Source of the DNA: Acanthococcus lagerstroemiae
Taxonomy: Eukaryota; Arthropoda; Insecta; Hemiptera; Eriococcidae
DNA: 64,000 nucleotides
Direction of reading: 5' to 3'
Assembly: GCA_031841125.1 (NCBI GenBank)
Contig: CM063114.1
Location: forward strand, 59,356,955 to 59,420,954
The translations under genes and the position numbers were made by a program. Position 1 is the first letter of the stretch, and every line of letters starts with the position of its first letter. Under the pieces are notes generated by a model, which worked only from the letters and a program-made list of their open reading frames with translations, searched no databases and had not been told where the DNA came from. This document shows, piece after piece, positions 1 to 14,100 of this stretch.

Positions 1-2156
1 GTATTAGGCGCTAAAGTCGCCTAATATGGCCATCTGGTTTGGTCACTTTTCTTAAGAATAAATACACATACATGCTCTGACTGAAGTCAATATTATCAAT
101 GAAAAATGAACATTATAGCCGGCTCTGTACTGAAAAATTAGAGACTAGTCTATCTCTTATTAGCGGTCATTGGAAAAGATATCAGGAAAAATACCTATTG
201 GTAATCGTTTTTTGACTGATTTGTCTGAATAATGTTACCCACTTATAGCGGTTTATAGGATGCAAAGACATCAATACAAACATAATGTTCACTTCAACAT
301 ACTGATTTAGTATTACTGATAAACGTTTTTATATGCTACATGCTATAGGTATACCTACATCATTCTCTTTTCGCTACTAACTGGTTACTGGCTATGAACA
401 TAAAACGACTATACTGTATGCTCGAAGGATAATACTAATTACTAAACACCAACATTGAACACTAGAACACTATACTTGTAGCTGACAATTCTCGCATCTC
501 GCTCCTCATCAAGACAAGCATATTATCTCACAATTGTAATCACCGATATCACGGAGCTCACTCTATTATTTTTCAGAGCAGTTATGTTTGATCCCTTGTT
601 GCGGCCGTTTGGCGCTAGATAGCGCTGTAATGTGAGGTGTTCTATAGTGTTCTTGACCTGCCGAATCAAACTACACTATAGGACGCGTTCAATTACTAGA
701 ACATAATATTTTTGTAGCTATCAGTGTTACCATCATAATAAGCATTTGAAAAGAGGTTAACACTTTTGGTATACCCTGTACTAAAAATTTAATGCAAATG
801 AGTAAAGTTGATAAAATAAATTAGCTGTTTCGACATTCTATGAGACTTGAAGGATAGTTTCTGATGAACACAATGGACCTAGTCAGTGTATGTATGGGGG
901 ATCAAGATTCCCTCATTAACTTCAAACAATGCATTATGTGTTTTGCTTTAGGACGTTCCCTTTGATAGAGCGCCTGGAAACAACCAAGTATAGACATCCG
1001 CCATCTTCAATCCAACCGCGCCCGTCGATGCCGAATTGACTACCCGGTACACTCTGCTAGCTCCGCATAGTCGAATTCGACATTGACGGGCGCGGTTGGA
1101 CTTATGATGACGGATGTCCATACTTGGTTGTTTCCAGGTGTTCTACTTTCGTTTGTCTAGCTTTGCTCTTCTATTTCTCTGAATGAGAGGTGAGGGGTGT
1201 GTGTCTCTCTAATTGCTACAAGTATGACCAGTTGGTTTTCAAGGAGAGCTTGACCGAAAATCTGGATATATTTTCAACAAGATTTTTTTACTCTGTGAAC
1301 CCGATTTTGGTATAATCTTTCAGATTTAGCCACTCTCCTCTCCCCCAAGTAGCACAAGAAGAGGGGAGCTCATGAAGAGTTGACCTAGTTTTATATCATT
1401 GTGCTCAACGCTTTTGAATTCATCTGGGATGTAATTTTTAGATATGTCCACTCAGATAGCGGAAGAGAGGATGGCTTATGTGAAAGTTGACCTATTTTCA
1501 TGTCATAGTGCTGAGTTTCTAGGGTTAATAATATTTTGGGTATTTGGTCATCGTCCCTCCTTCCTTTTCCTCATTGGTACTAGAAGGAACTTGTGAAATT
1601 AACCCATATTCATGGTATGGTAGTCGATTTCCTGGTTTTCATACTGAGAGACTCCAATTTTGGAAGTAGTTTTTCGATCTAATCCCGCAAAATATGGCAC
1701 CAGAGAGGTTTCTAATAAAACTAACCTTGTCTATAAATGTGTGTTTTTGTGTGAACCTCTCTAATTTCACTGTGAAGAATGTTATAAGAGCACTCAGAAA
1801 TAAAGAACACTTCAAATAATTTGGACCATCACTTCCTAGTCCTAAGACTCAGGTGGTTGAAAATTGAATTCACTCAGTCTTTCGATTTACATAGTACAGT
1901 AGGTTCCAAAATCACTTTTGATCTACCAGGGCAGTGAAGACGCGTGACATTGTAACAGTCACCCTTCTGCTCTCAGAATAAACAGCCACATTTTGATGTA
2001 TACTCATCTAGAGTTGATATCTCTCTGTGAACATTTTTTATATAGTAATACTAGAACACCTGTTTAAAAACTGATGACATGTGATTAATATATACAGATA
2101 TTGTCAATAAATGATCTTATACTGTAGTCAAGTAAAACATGTGTGAACTTGCCTAG
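1..2156. other. collagen IV intron, no exon seen
   Basis: No Gly-X-Y coding stretch is visible here. The first collagen exon in the window opens directly after an AG acceptor at 2155-2156, in frame with no leftover bases, so an upstream exon must lie outside the window and this stretch is best read as intron. It contains one foldback element (966-1145) and otherwise AT-rich DNA with no recognised feature. Confidence 0.6.
966..1145. mobile_element. small foldback / MITE-like element
   Basis: Two arms of about 70 bases (roughly 971-1045 and 1062-1140) are imperfect reverse complements around a short spacer. Shared arm pieces include CCTGGAAACAACCAAGTAT and CCAACCGCGCCCGTC. Similarity reaches outward to a TAGARCRCC terminus on both sides. 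No coding capacity. This is a typical non-autonomous foldback element. A convincing target-site duplication could not be fixed by eye. Confidence 0.6.
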
Positions 2157-5100
2157 GGATTACCAGGTGAGCCTGGAGAATTCGGACTGAACGGACAACC
2201 AGGAGCCCCTGGTATTCCAGGAACAAAAGGCGACAAAGCTTCTATTCCAATCGAAAACCTGAAGGGACAGAAAGGGGTGGATGGAAGTCGAGGTGAACCT
2301 GGAGAAAAGGGTGAAGTTGGTCCTCCCGGAGTGGCGGGAAGTTCTGGCCTCAATACCGCTGTTCTGAAAGGAGTGAAAGGTGCCCGAGGCCCCCCTGGAG
2401 ACCGAGGTAAATAAATTTTATCTTTTGATGAACCGAATATTCGTATGCAAAATTACGTACTACATCTTAGAATATTACATTAGTTTCTCGTATTCTCACT
2501 TCTAATTGCAGGATTACCAGGTCCTAAAGGACAAGCAGGGTACCCTGGAGATGTGGGACTACCTGGATTACCGGGACCACAAGGTCCACCTGGAGAAGAA
2601 TTACGTGGTAATCAAGGACCCAGAGGTTATCCTGGAGAAATTGGAGATATTGGACGCCCTGGCCCGGCTGGACTACCTGGAAAAGATGGAGCACCAGGCA
2701 TTCCGGTTATGACTTAACAGTTACTCAATTTGAGTACTTCTCATTGTTTCTTGAATGATTAAGAGAATCTCAGTCTTTTCATTTTTTGATTTGCAGGCTC
2801 CCCCTGCGTTAAAAGGAGAAAGAGGAGATCCAGGTCGAAGTATTCTTCCAGGCGAACGTGGTCCCCCTGGTCCTCGCGGCCCCAAAGGACTACCAGGAGA
2901 CGAAGGTCCGTCAGGATGGCGAGGAAATCCTGGCATTCCTGGAGTACCTGGAGATATTGGACAGAAAGGAGCTCCCGGTTTAGCTGGAGCCGAAGGTTTG
3001 CAGGTAATAAAATTATTTCTGCTCATATTAGGCTTCAAATATACGACGATTTCTAATCAGTAGTATGAATACAGGGCCAGAAGGGTGAACAAGGTGCTAT
3101 TCGACCTGGTTACCCTGGACGACCTGGAATCCCCGGTCCTCTAGGAGCTAAAGGTGAAATAGGTGATACTGGATTTAAAGGTAAGTCAATCATCTTGAGA
3201 AGAGAATTTTAAAAATGTGAGGATAATCTAAAACATCTTCATTTGATTAGGCAGTACCGGCGATTATGGATTCGTCGGCTTCAAAGGTAGAAAAGGAGAA
3301 CCCGGAAAAAAAGGGAAGCTAGGACCCTCTGGAGACGAAGGCTCAAAAGGATATCCTGGTAATAATGGACGGATAGGGGCAATTGGTATGCCCGGAGAAC
3401 CAGGAGACACCGGAGACACCGGACCAGCAGGTGAACTTGATGGCAATCACATCTGCTGACTGAAAACTATGCTTCACAGTATTGCTAATAGTTGCAGTAT
3501 TACAGGTCTTAGAGGTGTACCTGGACGACCTGGACCACCAGGATATTTAGGTCTCCGGGGAGATAAAGGAGACATAGGATTTATTGGTCCGCCAGGTCCA
3601 CCAGGACGAGAAGGACCTCAAGTAAGAACATTTTTTTAAATTTTATTTATTTAGGTCCCTCCAACAGCCGAAGTCAATTATAGGAGGGGTCTTTCACAGA
3701 AAACCAATGTCAGACAGAAAAAAAAAAGAAAATAACTAAAAAAATGAAGAGAAATAATAACCAAGAAAATAAAAATAAACCTGCCGCATGTCCGCTATCC
3801 CACAGCTCCTCATCCCGCCACTAGCCGATTTTACGTCGATGCAGGCAACCACAAATGTCGGCCTCAGCACACACTGTCAAGAAATTATTTGCAGTTTTCG
3901 TGAGGTTGTTTAATGGGGAGAATTCCATTTTAGTTGTGCGATATTTTTTCAGAGTGAAGTATTTTTTGCATCTAGATTGTTTTTTTAGGGCCCAAATCTA
4001 TTTCTTGAAGCAGTTTTTCATCGTTGATTACCGAGATCATATAGAAACATTATTGCTGTTTTTCTCTTCTTTTTCTTAGATATTCAATTTCATATCCGGC
4101 CAGAAATTCATCATAGGGTATGTTTTCGGGGTCAGAGTAGTATTCAAAATCTTTAAACGTACTTTAGAAATCTATTTTGTATTTTTAGTCTTTTTTTTTT
4201 CAATTACTGCATTGGTATGTGGAAACCAAACTAAAACCCCGAATGCCAGAAGTTAGTGATTTAATAGGGTGCTAGTTTTCTTGAAGTTTGCAGAGTTCCT
4301 GACAATGTAGTTCGCCATTCTTTCCGCCGGAGACATGACACATTCTTTATATGATCGTGAAAGGTTGACGCTCTGTCCAAAAGGATGCCCAAATCTCTGA
4401 CCTTATCTGATCTAGTTAGTTTTTTCCCCATTATGGCATACTCATATTTGTTATATTCCTTTTCCCGAGTGAAAGTGGTATGAGTGCATTTCTCAACATT
4501 TAACAATAGCCTATTTTCAATTAGCACGTAGGTCCATCTAAGGTAGATCACTATACAAGAGGGTACGTTCCCATTGACATACTCGTGCCATTGCTCAACT
4601 CGTCTTCAGCTTGTTTCGCAAACTCTGTACTTGTTGTGAAAAGCTCACTTTACCCTCTAAGTGTGAGAGCATGATTCGTTCACGTATTCACGTTCCTTCC
4701 ATTCCATGAATTCGTATTATCCTGATACCTGATAGTGTTAATCTGAATTCGTGCGATTTTGATTTTGAAAGTGAAGAGGATAGATTTTTATTTTAACATC
4801 ATATAGAATAAAATATCTTACAATACATGCGGGTATCGTGAACGTTTATCAACTTAGCAAATTGCTCAGTTCACCTAACGGCTCATATCGCAAAAATTTT
4901 TGCTTTGTTGGGTAAACATTCACTTTACCCACATGTATAGTAATATAATATTATTAACACAGTAATAAAATTGCCTCTTTCGCTACAAAAAACAGTACTG
5001 CAGAAACACGTGTTTGATGTATACTTAGAAAATTAATTTAGCGTCTCTATTTCTGTTTTTACATGTAACGCGAGGTATTTAGAAAAATAACTTACATTAC

Positions 5101-8100
5101 AAGAGGATACGTTCCCACTGACATACTCGTGCCATTGCTCAACTCGCTTTCGGCTCGTTTTGCGAACTCTGCACTCGATGTCAAAAGCTTACTTTACCCT
5201 CTTGTATAGGAATCTATACTATTACTAAATACATCCTGTTGAAGTGCTACTTTACCCACGCAAAACTGAGGGTAAAGTTGCGTTTTAACAGCATGTTTTA
5301 CAGTTTGTAGTAAAGATGATATAGAGTTAATAAGCTTTTTTCTTATCCGTGGTCCTTGGAAATAATGTCAGGAAAAAAGACCTGTCCGTTGTTATGTTTA
5401 GGGTCCTTTTTTCCTAACATAAGAGGTGATAGATAAAACATAGCAGTAATGGAATGTAAAATGAAATGTGGAAAGCGCTCACGACCCCCCCCCCCCCACA
5501 CACACACACTCAAGTAGGTTGCCTGATCGAAATTGATATTTTTTATCCTTCAACATGGGGAGTAAAGTAATTGCGATAGGATGAATCTTCTTATTTATTG
5601 GTCCAACTAAAAAGAATTCAGCTTTGTGCATAAGTTATAGTAGAAAATTTTTCTCATTGATAGTTTTGAAATATTTACAACCAATAATCAAATGCTCTAA
5701 TCAGTACATATTTATACTAACACAGTCATAAAACGCATTTTCATGTATGCGTAGAAAATCAAAAATCAGCGTAGTATCTTTATTTCTGCCTTTATATAAT
5801 ACAAGGTACATACTACATATTTAGAAATAGTAGATTACAAGGCAGTGATAACATGATGTCACTGGAACGCTTGTTACTAATATTGGGGGAAAGAACCAAA
5901 ATATGTAGTCTAACTAATAGTCAACACATTTTTCCAATTTTGTCGAAATTTCTTGAAAATAATTGGAATTGCGTGAAAAATGATAAGAATTAAATTTGTA
6001 GGCAACCGTAGGTACCTATTTACATTTTTATAAAGCAACTTCCATATAATTTCGAATATTCTCTCGCGAATTATTACAATCTGAAAATTAACTTTACTAG
6101 TAAGTAGGTAGCTCAACATTTTGAATTATGTATTTCGGATCTATATTGTTTCTACTTAAATTTAATAATATTGTCAACTTTTCTCCACTAACTGCCACAA
6201 AAGTCTGTTAATTTGATTCTTTTAAAACGCGCAAAATTATTCATTTTTATTATCAATCTTATCAAACTCTGGGGCGAAATATGTAAACGTAACGAAGTCA
6301 AAGTGCCTTTCCCCTATATAAGAGGGTGAAGTGAGCTTTTGAAAATGAGTGCAGAGTTTGCCAAACAAGCCGAAGGCGTGTTCAACAATGGCACGAGTAT
6401 GTCAATGAGAACGTACCATCTTATATTGTGAGTTATTTTTCGAAATACCTCGCGTTATATAAAGACAGAAATAAAGCTGCTACATTAATTTTCTACTCAT
6501 ACATGAAAAATGCGTTTTATGCCTGTGTTAGTAAATACTGATGAGAGCACTTGATTATTGGTTGCAAATATTTCAAAACTATCAATGAAAAAATTTTACA
6601 CTATAACTTGGAAATATGCACAAAGCTGATTTTTTTTAGTTGGACACATAAATAAGAAGTTTCATCCTATTGCAATTAAGTAGATACTTAGATTCACAAA
6701 TTTTTTTCGTGGATACCGGCGATCTTGGCTCCCTGTGTTAAAGAATAGAAAAATATCGATTTCAATCAGGCAACCCTCTTGCATGTGTTTGTTAGTACCC
6801 GCCCGCGCGCGTGTGTGCATGCATGAAGTATAGTGTCACGAGCGATTTCTACATATTGCTTTTCCTTATCCATGGTCCTTGGAAATAATGTCAGGAAAAA
6901 AGACCTGTCCGTTGTTATGTTTAAGGTCCTTTTTTCCTAACATAAGAGGTGATAGATGAAACATAGCAGTAATGAGATGTAAAATAATTGAATAATATTA
7001 TTATTTTACATCCCATTACTGCTATGTTTCATCTATCACCTCTTATGTTAGGAAAAAAGGACCTTAAACGTAACAACGGACAGGTCTTTTTTCCTGACAT
7101 TATTTCCAAAGACCATGGATAAGAAATAGTATATTACTATACATGTGGGTAAAGTGAATGTTTACCCAACGAAGCAAACGTTTGCGATATGAGCCGTTAC
7201 GCGAGTGGAGCAATTTTTGCTGAGTTGGTAAACGTTCACAATACCCGCATGTATTGTAAGATATTTTATGCTATATGATGTTAAAACATAAATCTATCCT
7301 CTTCCCTTTCAAAATCGAAATCGCACTAATTCAGATTCACACATCAGGATACACGAATTCATGGAATGGAAGGAACGTGAACACGTGAACGAATCATGCT
7401 CTCACACTTCTCACACTTGTTGAACTTTTCAAGCGTTTTCATTGGTTCATACTGTGGTTGATCTGTTTCTTCATTGTACCTTATTTTTCTTTCACGCCTA
7501 GCATAGGTGCGGGTAAAATGCACTTTTACCCGCAGGTAGCTTACCATCAAAATACTGTTTTGACATCATGTATAGAATAAATAGTTATTTTCGTAACAAG
7601 TGGGTAAAGTGAGTAATTTTACCTGCGAGTGCAAAGTTAACAAAACGAGCCGCAGGCGAGTTTCGTTAATTGCACGAGCAGTGTTGGCTCACTTTTCCAC
7701 GAGTGACGAACGTAACTTTATCCAACATAATAATGAGGAGTGTAGTTGCGAATTGCGAGTCAATACACGAATTGACATACGTGCACATTCGCATCGAGAT
7801 AGTAGGTAGACGATAATTTTTATGTTTCAATTTCTGTAATTTGCAATATATCAATTATATAGTCGGTATTGTTATATTTTACTTAAATTTGAATTGTAAC
7901 ATTAGAACGCATTCCTGTTATAAGGAAATCCACATATAGTGAAATTCACGCTAGGAGCTCCATCTTCCCGAGGAACTACATTCGTGAGCAAAATGTTTTG
8001 CAGAGAAGCGTGCGATAAATTCACAGTCAGAGATACCAAAATTCTCGAGAAACGTAATCTTTGGGGAGGTGTTGTGTTGGACAAAGGCTTTGCTACTGCT

Positions 8101-11100
8101 TTATCATTACATTGAAAATGTGACTAGCTTTCATAAGCTGCATGGCTAAAACGAATTGGTTACCGATATTCTTGACGGATGAAGTTAAATATATCGTCCA
8201 CATCGATAGAAACATTCATTTTGCGTGACAAATACATAAATTACCTATTAAAATTCAAAAATCTACTCAAAATCAAAAGATTACATCCAGTCTTATCAGA
8301 TCACGTTTGTTCAGCGATTGTAGCACTCCTACAGGGCATGTAACTCACGAATGCGATTTTTCGTGTTTTCGTCACGTGTTGTAGGCAAGCCGTGAGGAAA
8401 AAATTTTTTCCTCACTCTCCAGTTTTTACCTCACTCTTCATTTCAGTCAAATAAAAAAGCCAGTTTACTCATTCGATGCTGTTTGGAAAAATAGTCTTTA
8501 TCAATTACATGTTGGATAAAGCTAATTGACTCTGCGTCATCTTTACTATACACTGTAAAACATATTATGCTGTTAAAACGCAACTTTACCCACAGATTTG
8601 CGTGGGTAAAGTAGCACTTAAACAGGAGGTATTTAGAAAAATCTCTTTGCAGGCTCGTTCTATAAAATAATGATAGGGTTTGGCGTGAAATGATTTGGTT
8701 TGTTTGTGCAGGGATTTATAGGCAACGTTGGACCACCTGGACCAAAAGGAAATCCTGGAGATTTGTCATTCGGTAGAAAAGGAGAACAAGGAGAACCAGG
8801 TTATTTTTGAGTTCATTTTGTGTGGTATTTCATTCATGTATGCTCAAAGATCTATAATGTTGACTGTAAAATTTTAGGAAGACCAGGTAACCCCGGGCTC
8901 TTTGGTCTGCCTGGCTTGGACGGACAGCCTGGATTACCAGGGGATAATGGAATTAGTATTGATGGTGAGCCTGGGCCAAAAGGTGAACCTGGACTCGATG
9001 GTTTGAATGGATTACCTGGCATCGATGGAAACCCGGTACACCTAGATATGCGTGCGTGTAATATTCTGCAATGCTACTTCGACAAAGAACGTCAAATGTT
9101 ATCTTACGGTATTTCAGGGCTCAATGGGCGACTTGGGCATAGTTGGTGAGAGAGGAGAAGTGGGTGATGTAGGTCCGAAAGGATATGGTGGTTTGAAAGG
9201 CTCCGCCGGGATGCCTGGTTTCCCAGGCCGACCTGGTACGCCAGGATTACAAGGCCAGACCGGACCAAAAGGACAACTGGGTGATACGGGCGATCCAGGA
9301 GAATTCGGAAGTCCAGGTACGTTTAATCAAAAGAATCCTTCCATGTGGTTTTATTATCGATATGGTATAATCACGCACACATTTTCAGGTCTTCCGGGAG
9401 ATGTTGGTTACTCAGGCGGGCCTGGTTCCCCCGGCCCTAAAGGGTTGAAAGGCCCGGTTGGAGATCCAGGACTGTCACAGTATTCCATAGCCACGCGAGG
9501 AGACTTTGGAGAAAAAGGTCACGCTGGATTATTTGGTCAACAAGGACCAAAAGGACTTCCTGGATTTAAAGGAGTCTCTGGATTCAAGGTATCATAAATC
9601 GTTTGATAAGCAGAGTATTAAAGTTTTTGAAATCCTTGATCAACAAAAAATTTGTTGCGTTTCATGACCTGCTTCAGGGCATAGTTGGTGACTTTGGACC
9701 ACGTGGTGAAATAGGATTTCCGGGTTCATTTGGCAGGAAAGGTGAAATTGGTGAGCGTGGACCGCCAGGACCAGCAGGTGAATTTATTTACAGGATAAAT
9801 AATATGGCTAGATACAAAATTGCCATTTGTAATGCAGGCGATTGGTGAAGAAAATTGGGCTTGAAATTCATGAGCTTCCAAGAGCACAATGATCACTTAG
9901 AGACGCAGCTTAGATATGGTGGTGTGGGCAGTTGCTCTTCCAGAGAAACAAATTTTGGTTAATTTAAAATGATTCGAAGATACTTGACCTGTGGAAAAGT
10001 CTTGAGAGTCTCAAACAAGCTGGCGAGAGTCTTAGGGTTTTCAAGAGTCACAAGTATTCTTGAACAAGTATTGAACAACTTGAATTTGTTTTAAATAGAT
10101 CTAGGAAGGTATATTACAGTCCAAGGGTCTTGAGAGTCACAAGAATTTTTTAAGACGTATGGAACAATGTTGAAAACCTTGAATGTGTTTTGAAAAGATC
10201 TAGGAAAAGGTATTACAGGATCTTGAAAAATATTAAAGGATCTTGAGGAGTCTTGAAGACGCATGATTAAACCTTGAAAGTGTTTGGAATGTCTGTTCTA
10301 GCCTTGAAGAGATAAACGCGGGTAATCAAATGTGGAATAGTTTTCAACAGGCTAGAGCAAGCTGGGAAGATTGGGAACTGTTTCAAACGAACTTTGAACA
10401 ATGTATGAAGTCTTAAACAATTCTGAATCTTAAAGAGTCTGGAATGAGTTTCGAAGTTTCTGTATGGAAGAAATCGATTAAAATCTCGATCAAGTCTTGA
10501 AGAATGTTGATGAAATCTGGCGGAGTTATAAAGTTTTAAATGCGTTCTGGACTGTCAAAGCGATGAGTCTCGAGTATGTCTTGTAAAAGTTCTGAAATAT
10601 TTTACTCAAGATTAAGAGTGTCTACACATTCTTTAATGCACTGGAAAGTCTTCGCTGGCCTGAAGGACTTATCTCCGCTCTTCAAGAGAAAAGAATGGAA
10701 CGGTATTTGGAGGATCCTTAATAATTTTGCAAAAATGATCGTTCAGTTAATATATTCCAATGAATGGAGTTAGTAACTTTGACAATTCGTACTCTGGAAG
10801 ATATTTACTCCCACCCAGCACAGGTTGTTCAAGATATGTTTACTTACTCAATTATCATATTGAAGGTGTGTTGAAATGATCCAAACAAAGACTTGGCGGA
10901 GAGGGAGGTAAAACTATCTAGACTACCCATCCGAGGACAACTTTCTGAATTCATTACTGGATTGAAGTTTTACTCCGCCAAATCTTCCTAATCTACAATT
11001 ATGAGAAAACAGTTGGTCGAGATCAGAATGTAAGAGCCCACGGACTAAAACGTAAATTGTTTTTGACGAAGGTAAATGCTCTGTGAATTTTCCATGAAAA

Positions 11101-14100
11101 ACGAGTATCTTGCTATTTTTTTGCATTCGTCCCAAAAATGTTGTAAATCAATGGGCCAAGAATTAACATAGGTGTACTTCTAAGCGGGAATGTCAGTTTA
11201 ATTCTGACGGTACCGAGTTGTGCAAATAGAAGAGATACTAATTATCAGTGAATACCACCCTCTGTGCCATAGTCCGATGGTAATTTCGACAGGGTTTTCG
11301 AAACAGAAACAAGTTAGAATTTCACAATTCTATCTATACAAATGTTTTATTCGATAGGAATACCTGGACAGAATCCGGAACAAGGAGAACCTGGCGTTGA
11401 TGGTTTAGACGGTGCTCCCGGAGTTCCTGGTTTTGATGGCCAGAAAGGTTCACCCGGTGATTACGGTCGCGATGGTCCTCCTGGAAGTATGGGTCCTCCA
11501 GGAATATCAATCAAAGGTGTTCCAGGAAGACCCGGACCACCAGGTAAAGTAGAACAGTTACCGGATTTGAAAATTTATTTGTTTAAAATAGAAACTTACC
11601 AAATAAATGGAAAAATGTTTTCAGGCCCGTCGATTCCTGGACCAGCCGGCATGCCTGGAGCTCCTGGTATAAATGGCCAGGAAGGAAGATCGGGCCTTAA
11701 GGGCGACCGAGGTGAACTGGGATTACCAAGAAATAGTGTGAAAGGTCCGCGTGGAGATGTCGGGTTGACTGGTCTGGTAGGAAATAAAGGAGACAAAGGA
11801 TTTACAGGCGATGAAGGCCCCATCGGGTATCCGGGATATATTGGTAGGAAAGGAGCTCTGGGATCAGCGGGGCCAGAAGGCCTTCCAGGTGCACCAGGGT
11901 ATCCGGGTTTGAAGGTTTGTCTGTTACAAATTAAATTGAAGCTTGTCCAATTTACCCGGGGTAAAAGTCGTTCTGAAACGTCTGAATTTTATTTTAGGGA
12001 AAAAGAGGAGATCGTGGAGAACCAGGAATCTACGATTTCACGCTGGCAAAAGGCGAGATTGGAGATACTGGAGACATAGGAGATCCAGGTACGTACATGA
12101 ATTAGCGAATGCTGAGAAGAATAGAAAATATGGTCTTTGATTGTTATAAGAAGTTTGACATGCAGTAATAACAAACATATAATCATCTTTTTAATTGCGT
12201 AGGATTTCCCGGTATTGACGGCGATGATGGCAAACGAGGATACCTAGGACTAAAAGGTGTCAAAGGAGAAACAGGAATTCCAGGAATACCTGGTATTGAT
12301 GGCTCAGCTGGATTCAAAGGTGAACCCGGACCACCTGGTCCGGTAGGAATTGGCGGAGCAAGAGGTCTCCCAGGTAAGTACTCTATATTATATTAACTGT
12401 ACTCAATACCTTTAGTTCGGTAACAGTAGGGTACTATAGTTCCACACGGGTATACTGGACTGCCATTTGTTTTCAAAGTTAGTCCGAGCATTCCCGAACG
12501 CGCTCGGCAAACGGGTGGTCAATGTGATGAAGGATGATCGGGCTAGTTGAGAATTAAAATGGCGGTCCAGTATACCCGTATGAAATTATAGTACCCTAGT
12601 AACACTTGATAAATCCGTTTCAGGTCCTACTGGGTTGCAAGGAGCGCCGGCGGAACCTGCTCGTCCTGTACCTCGCAGAGGATTCTTATTTACATATCAC
12701 TCGCAAACAGACATGGCACCGGAATGTCCAGGATCCTCAAGGAAACTATGGTCCGGATATTCATTGTTACATATCATGAGTAACAGACAAGCTCGGGCTC
12801 AAGACTTAGGTATGAAAATTTGAATTAAGGAAAAAGTGGGAACTTATATTATGGAAAAGGTACTTATGTTGTTGGTAACGACTACATTGTACATAAAATT
12901 GAAATAATGTTCATGTTGTATCAGGGCCGGCATGGGAAATTTCATGTGTAGCGATGCTACACATGGCAACACCAGGGAAATTATTAGTACAATTGGAGGT
13001 ATGCATAAAGAGCAGCTTCAGCTTTCACTTCGCAAAAGTAAAGTGCGAGTTGCAGAGTATATGCATTTAAAAAAATGAAGAGGAAGCTTGTGTTCAGGTG
13101 TGAGAACGTTTGGCTCGGGAAAAAGGTTTTCCTTCGAGTTGTATGCATAAAGAGGGTGGCACTTTACCTTAATGTTACATTCAAATAATCCTCACGTCGA
13201 GGATACTCCTCAATGGGTATAGAAGCTAGAGATGTTTATATTACCCTTTTTCACTCTTCACTCCTATGTCGAATTATATTCAAGCTCTCAGCTTTAATGA
13301 ACACGAAAGTGTATAATTGTGCCAACATACCTACTTGTCCCAGGATCTCCCGGAAGTTGCTTAGCAAGATTCTCGACTATGCCGTTCTTATTCTGTAACT
13401 TGGACGACAAGTGCACCTATGCTGCCGAGAATGAATACAGTTACTGGTTGAGTACACCGGAGCCTATGAGTATGATGATGAACAACATTCAAGCTTCGGA
13501 TGTCGAAAAATACATCTCGAGGTAATCTTCATGAATAATTAATGAGTGACCACGGGGTTGCAAACCGTACCATCATTTCTCAATTAAAACTTACCGAATT
13601 CTGTTTCGAATTTTAGATGCACCGTTTGTGAAGCCGATACAAGAGCAATTGCCATCCACAGTCAGTCTACTGAGGTACCAGTGTGTCCTCAAGGATGGGA
13701 TGAATTGTGGCTAGGCTACAGTTTCCTAATGGTAAGCTTTTGTCTAGATCAGGTAAGCCATTTTTTGCCGGATGAAATTTTTGCAGTTACACTTCCTTTT
13801 TCCCCCTAGCACACTGATGCCGGAGCTCAAGGCGGTGGTCAGTCTCTCGTTAGTCCCGGATCTTGCTTGAAGGAGTTCAGAGCCACGCCGTTCATCGAAT
13901 GCCACGGCCTCGGTACCTGCAATTACTACACAACTGCTGTTTCGTATTGGTTGGCCGCGATCAGAGACAGAGATATGTTCGAAAAACCTATAGAAGCAAC
14001 TCTTAAAGGTGACAATGGAAAATCACGAGTCAGTCGCTGTGCTGTATGTGTTCGCAAGAAGGAACCTAGATTGGTGCAAAGACCTAGTCCATATTCGAAT

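Larger units (their letters stand above)
4545..8650. repeat. nested inverted-repeat complex in collagen intron
   Basis: Blocks at about 4550-5840 reappear as reverse complements at about 6300-8640: 4550-4680 and 5098-5212 against 6320-6425; 4660-4945 against 7130-7400; 5540-5840 against 6420-6700; 5233-5310 against 8560-8630. A near-perfect palindrome lies at 6863-7130. The motif ACTTTACCC, or its complement GGGTAAAGT, recurs about ten times. No long ORF is present. It looks like foldback-type or MITE elements inserted into one another, in a single collagen intron. Confidence 0.6.

Noticed and set aside
2153..3446. Proline-rich minus-strand open frames opposite collagen
   Set aside because: They are mirror translations of GGA/CCT-rich Gly-X-Y exons.
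11342..12140. Single 245-codon collagen ORF
   Set aside because: It reads through two introns. GT-AG sites and the Gly-X-Y frame show separate exons at 11358-11543, 11625-11914 and 11998-12088.
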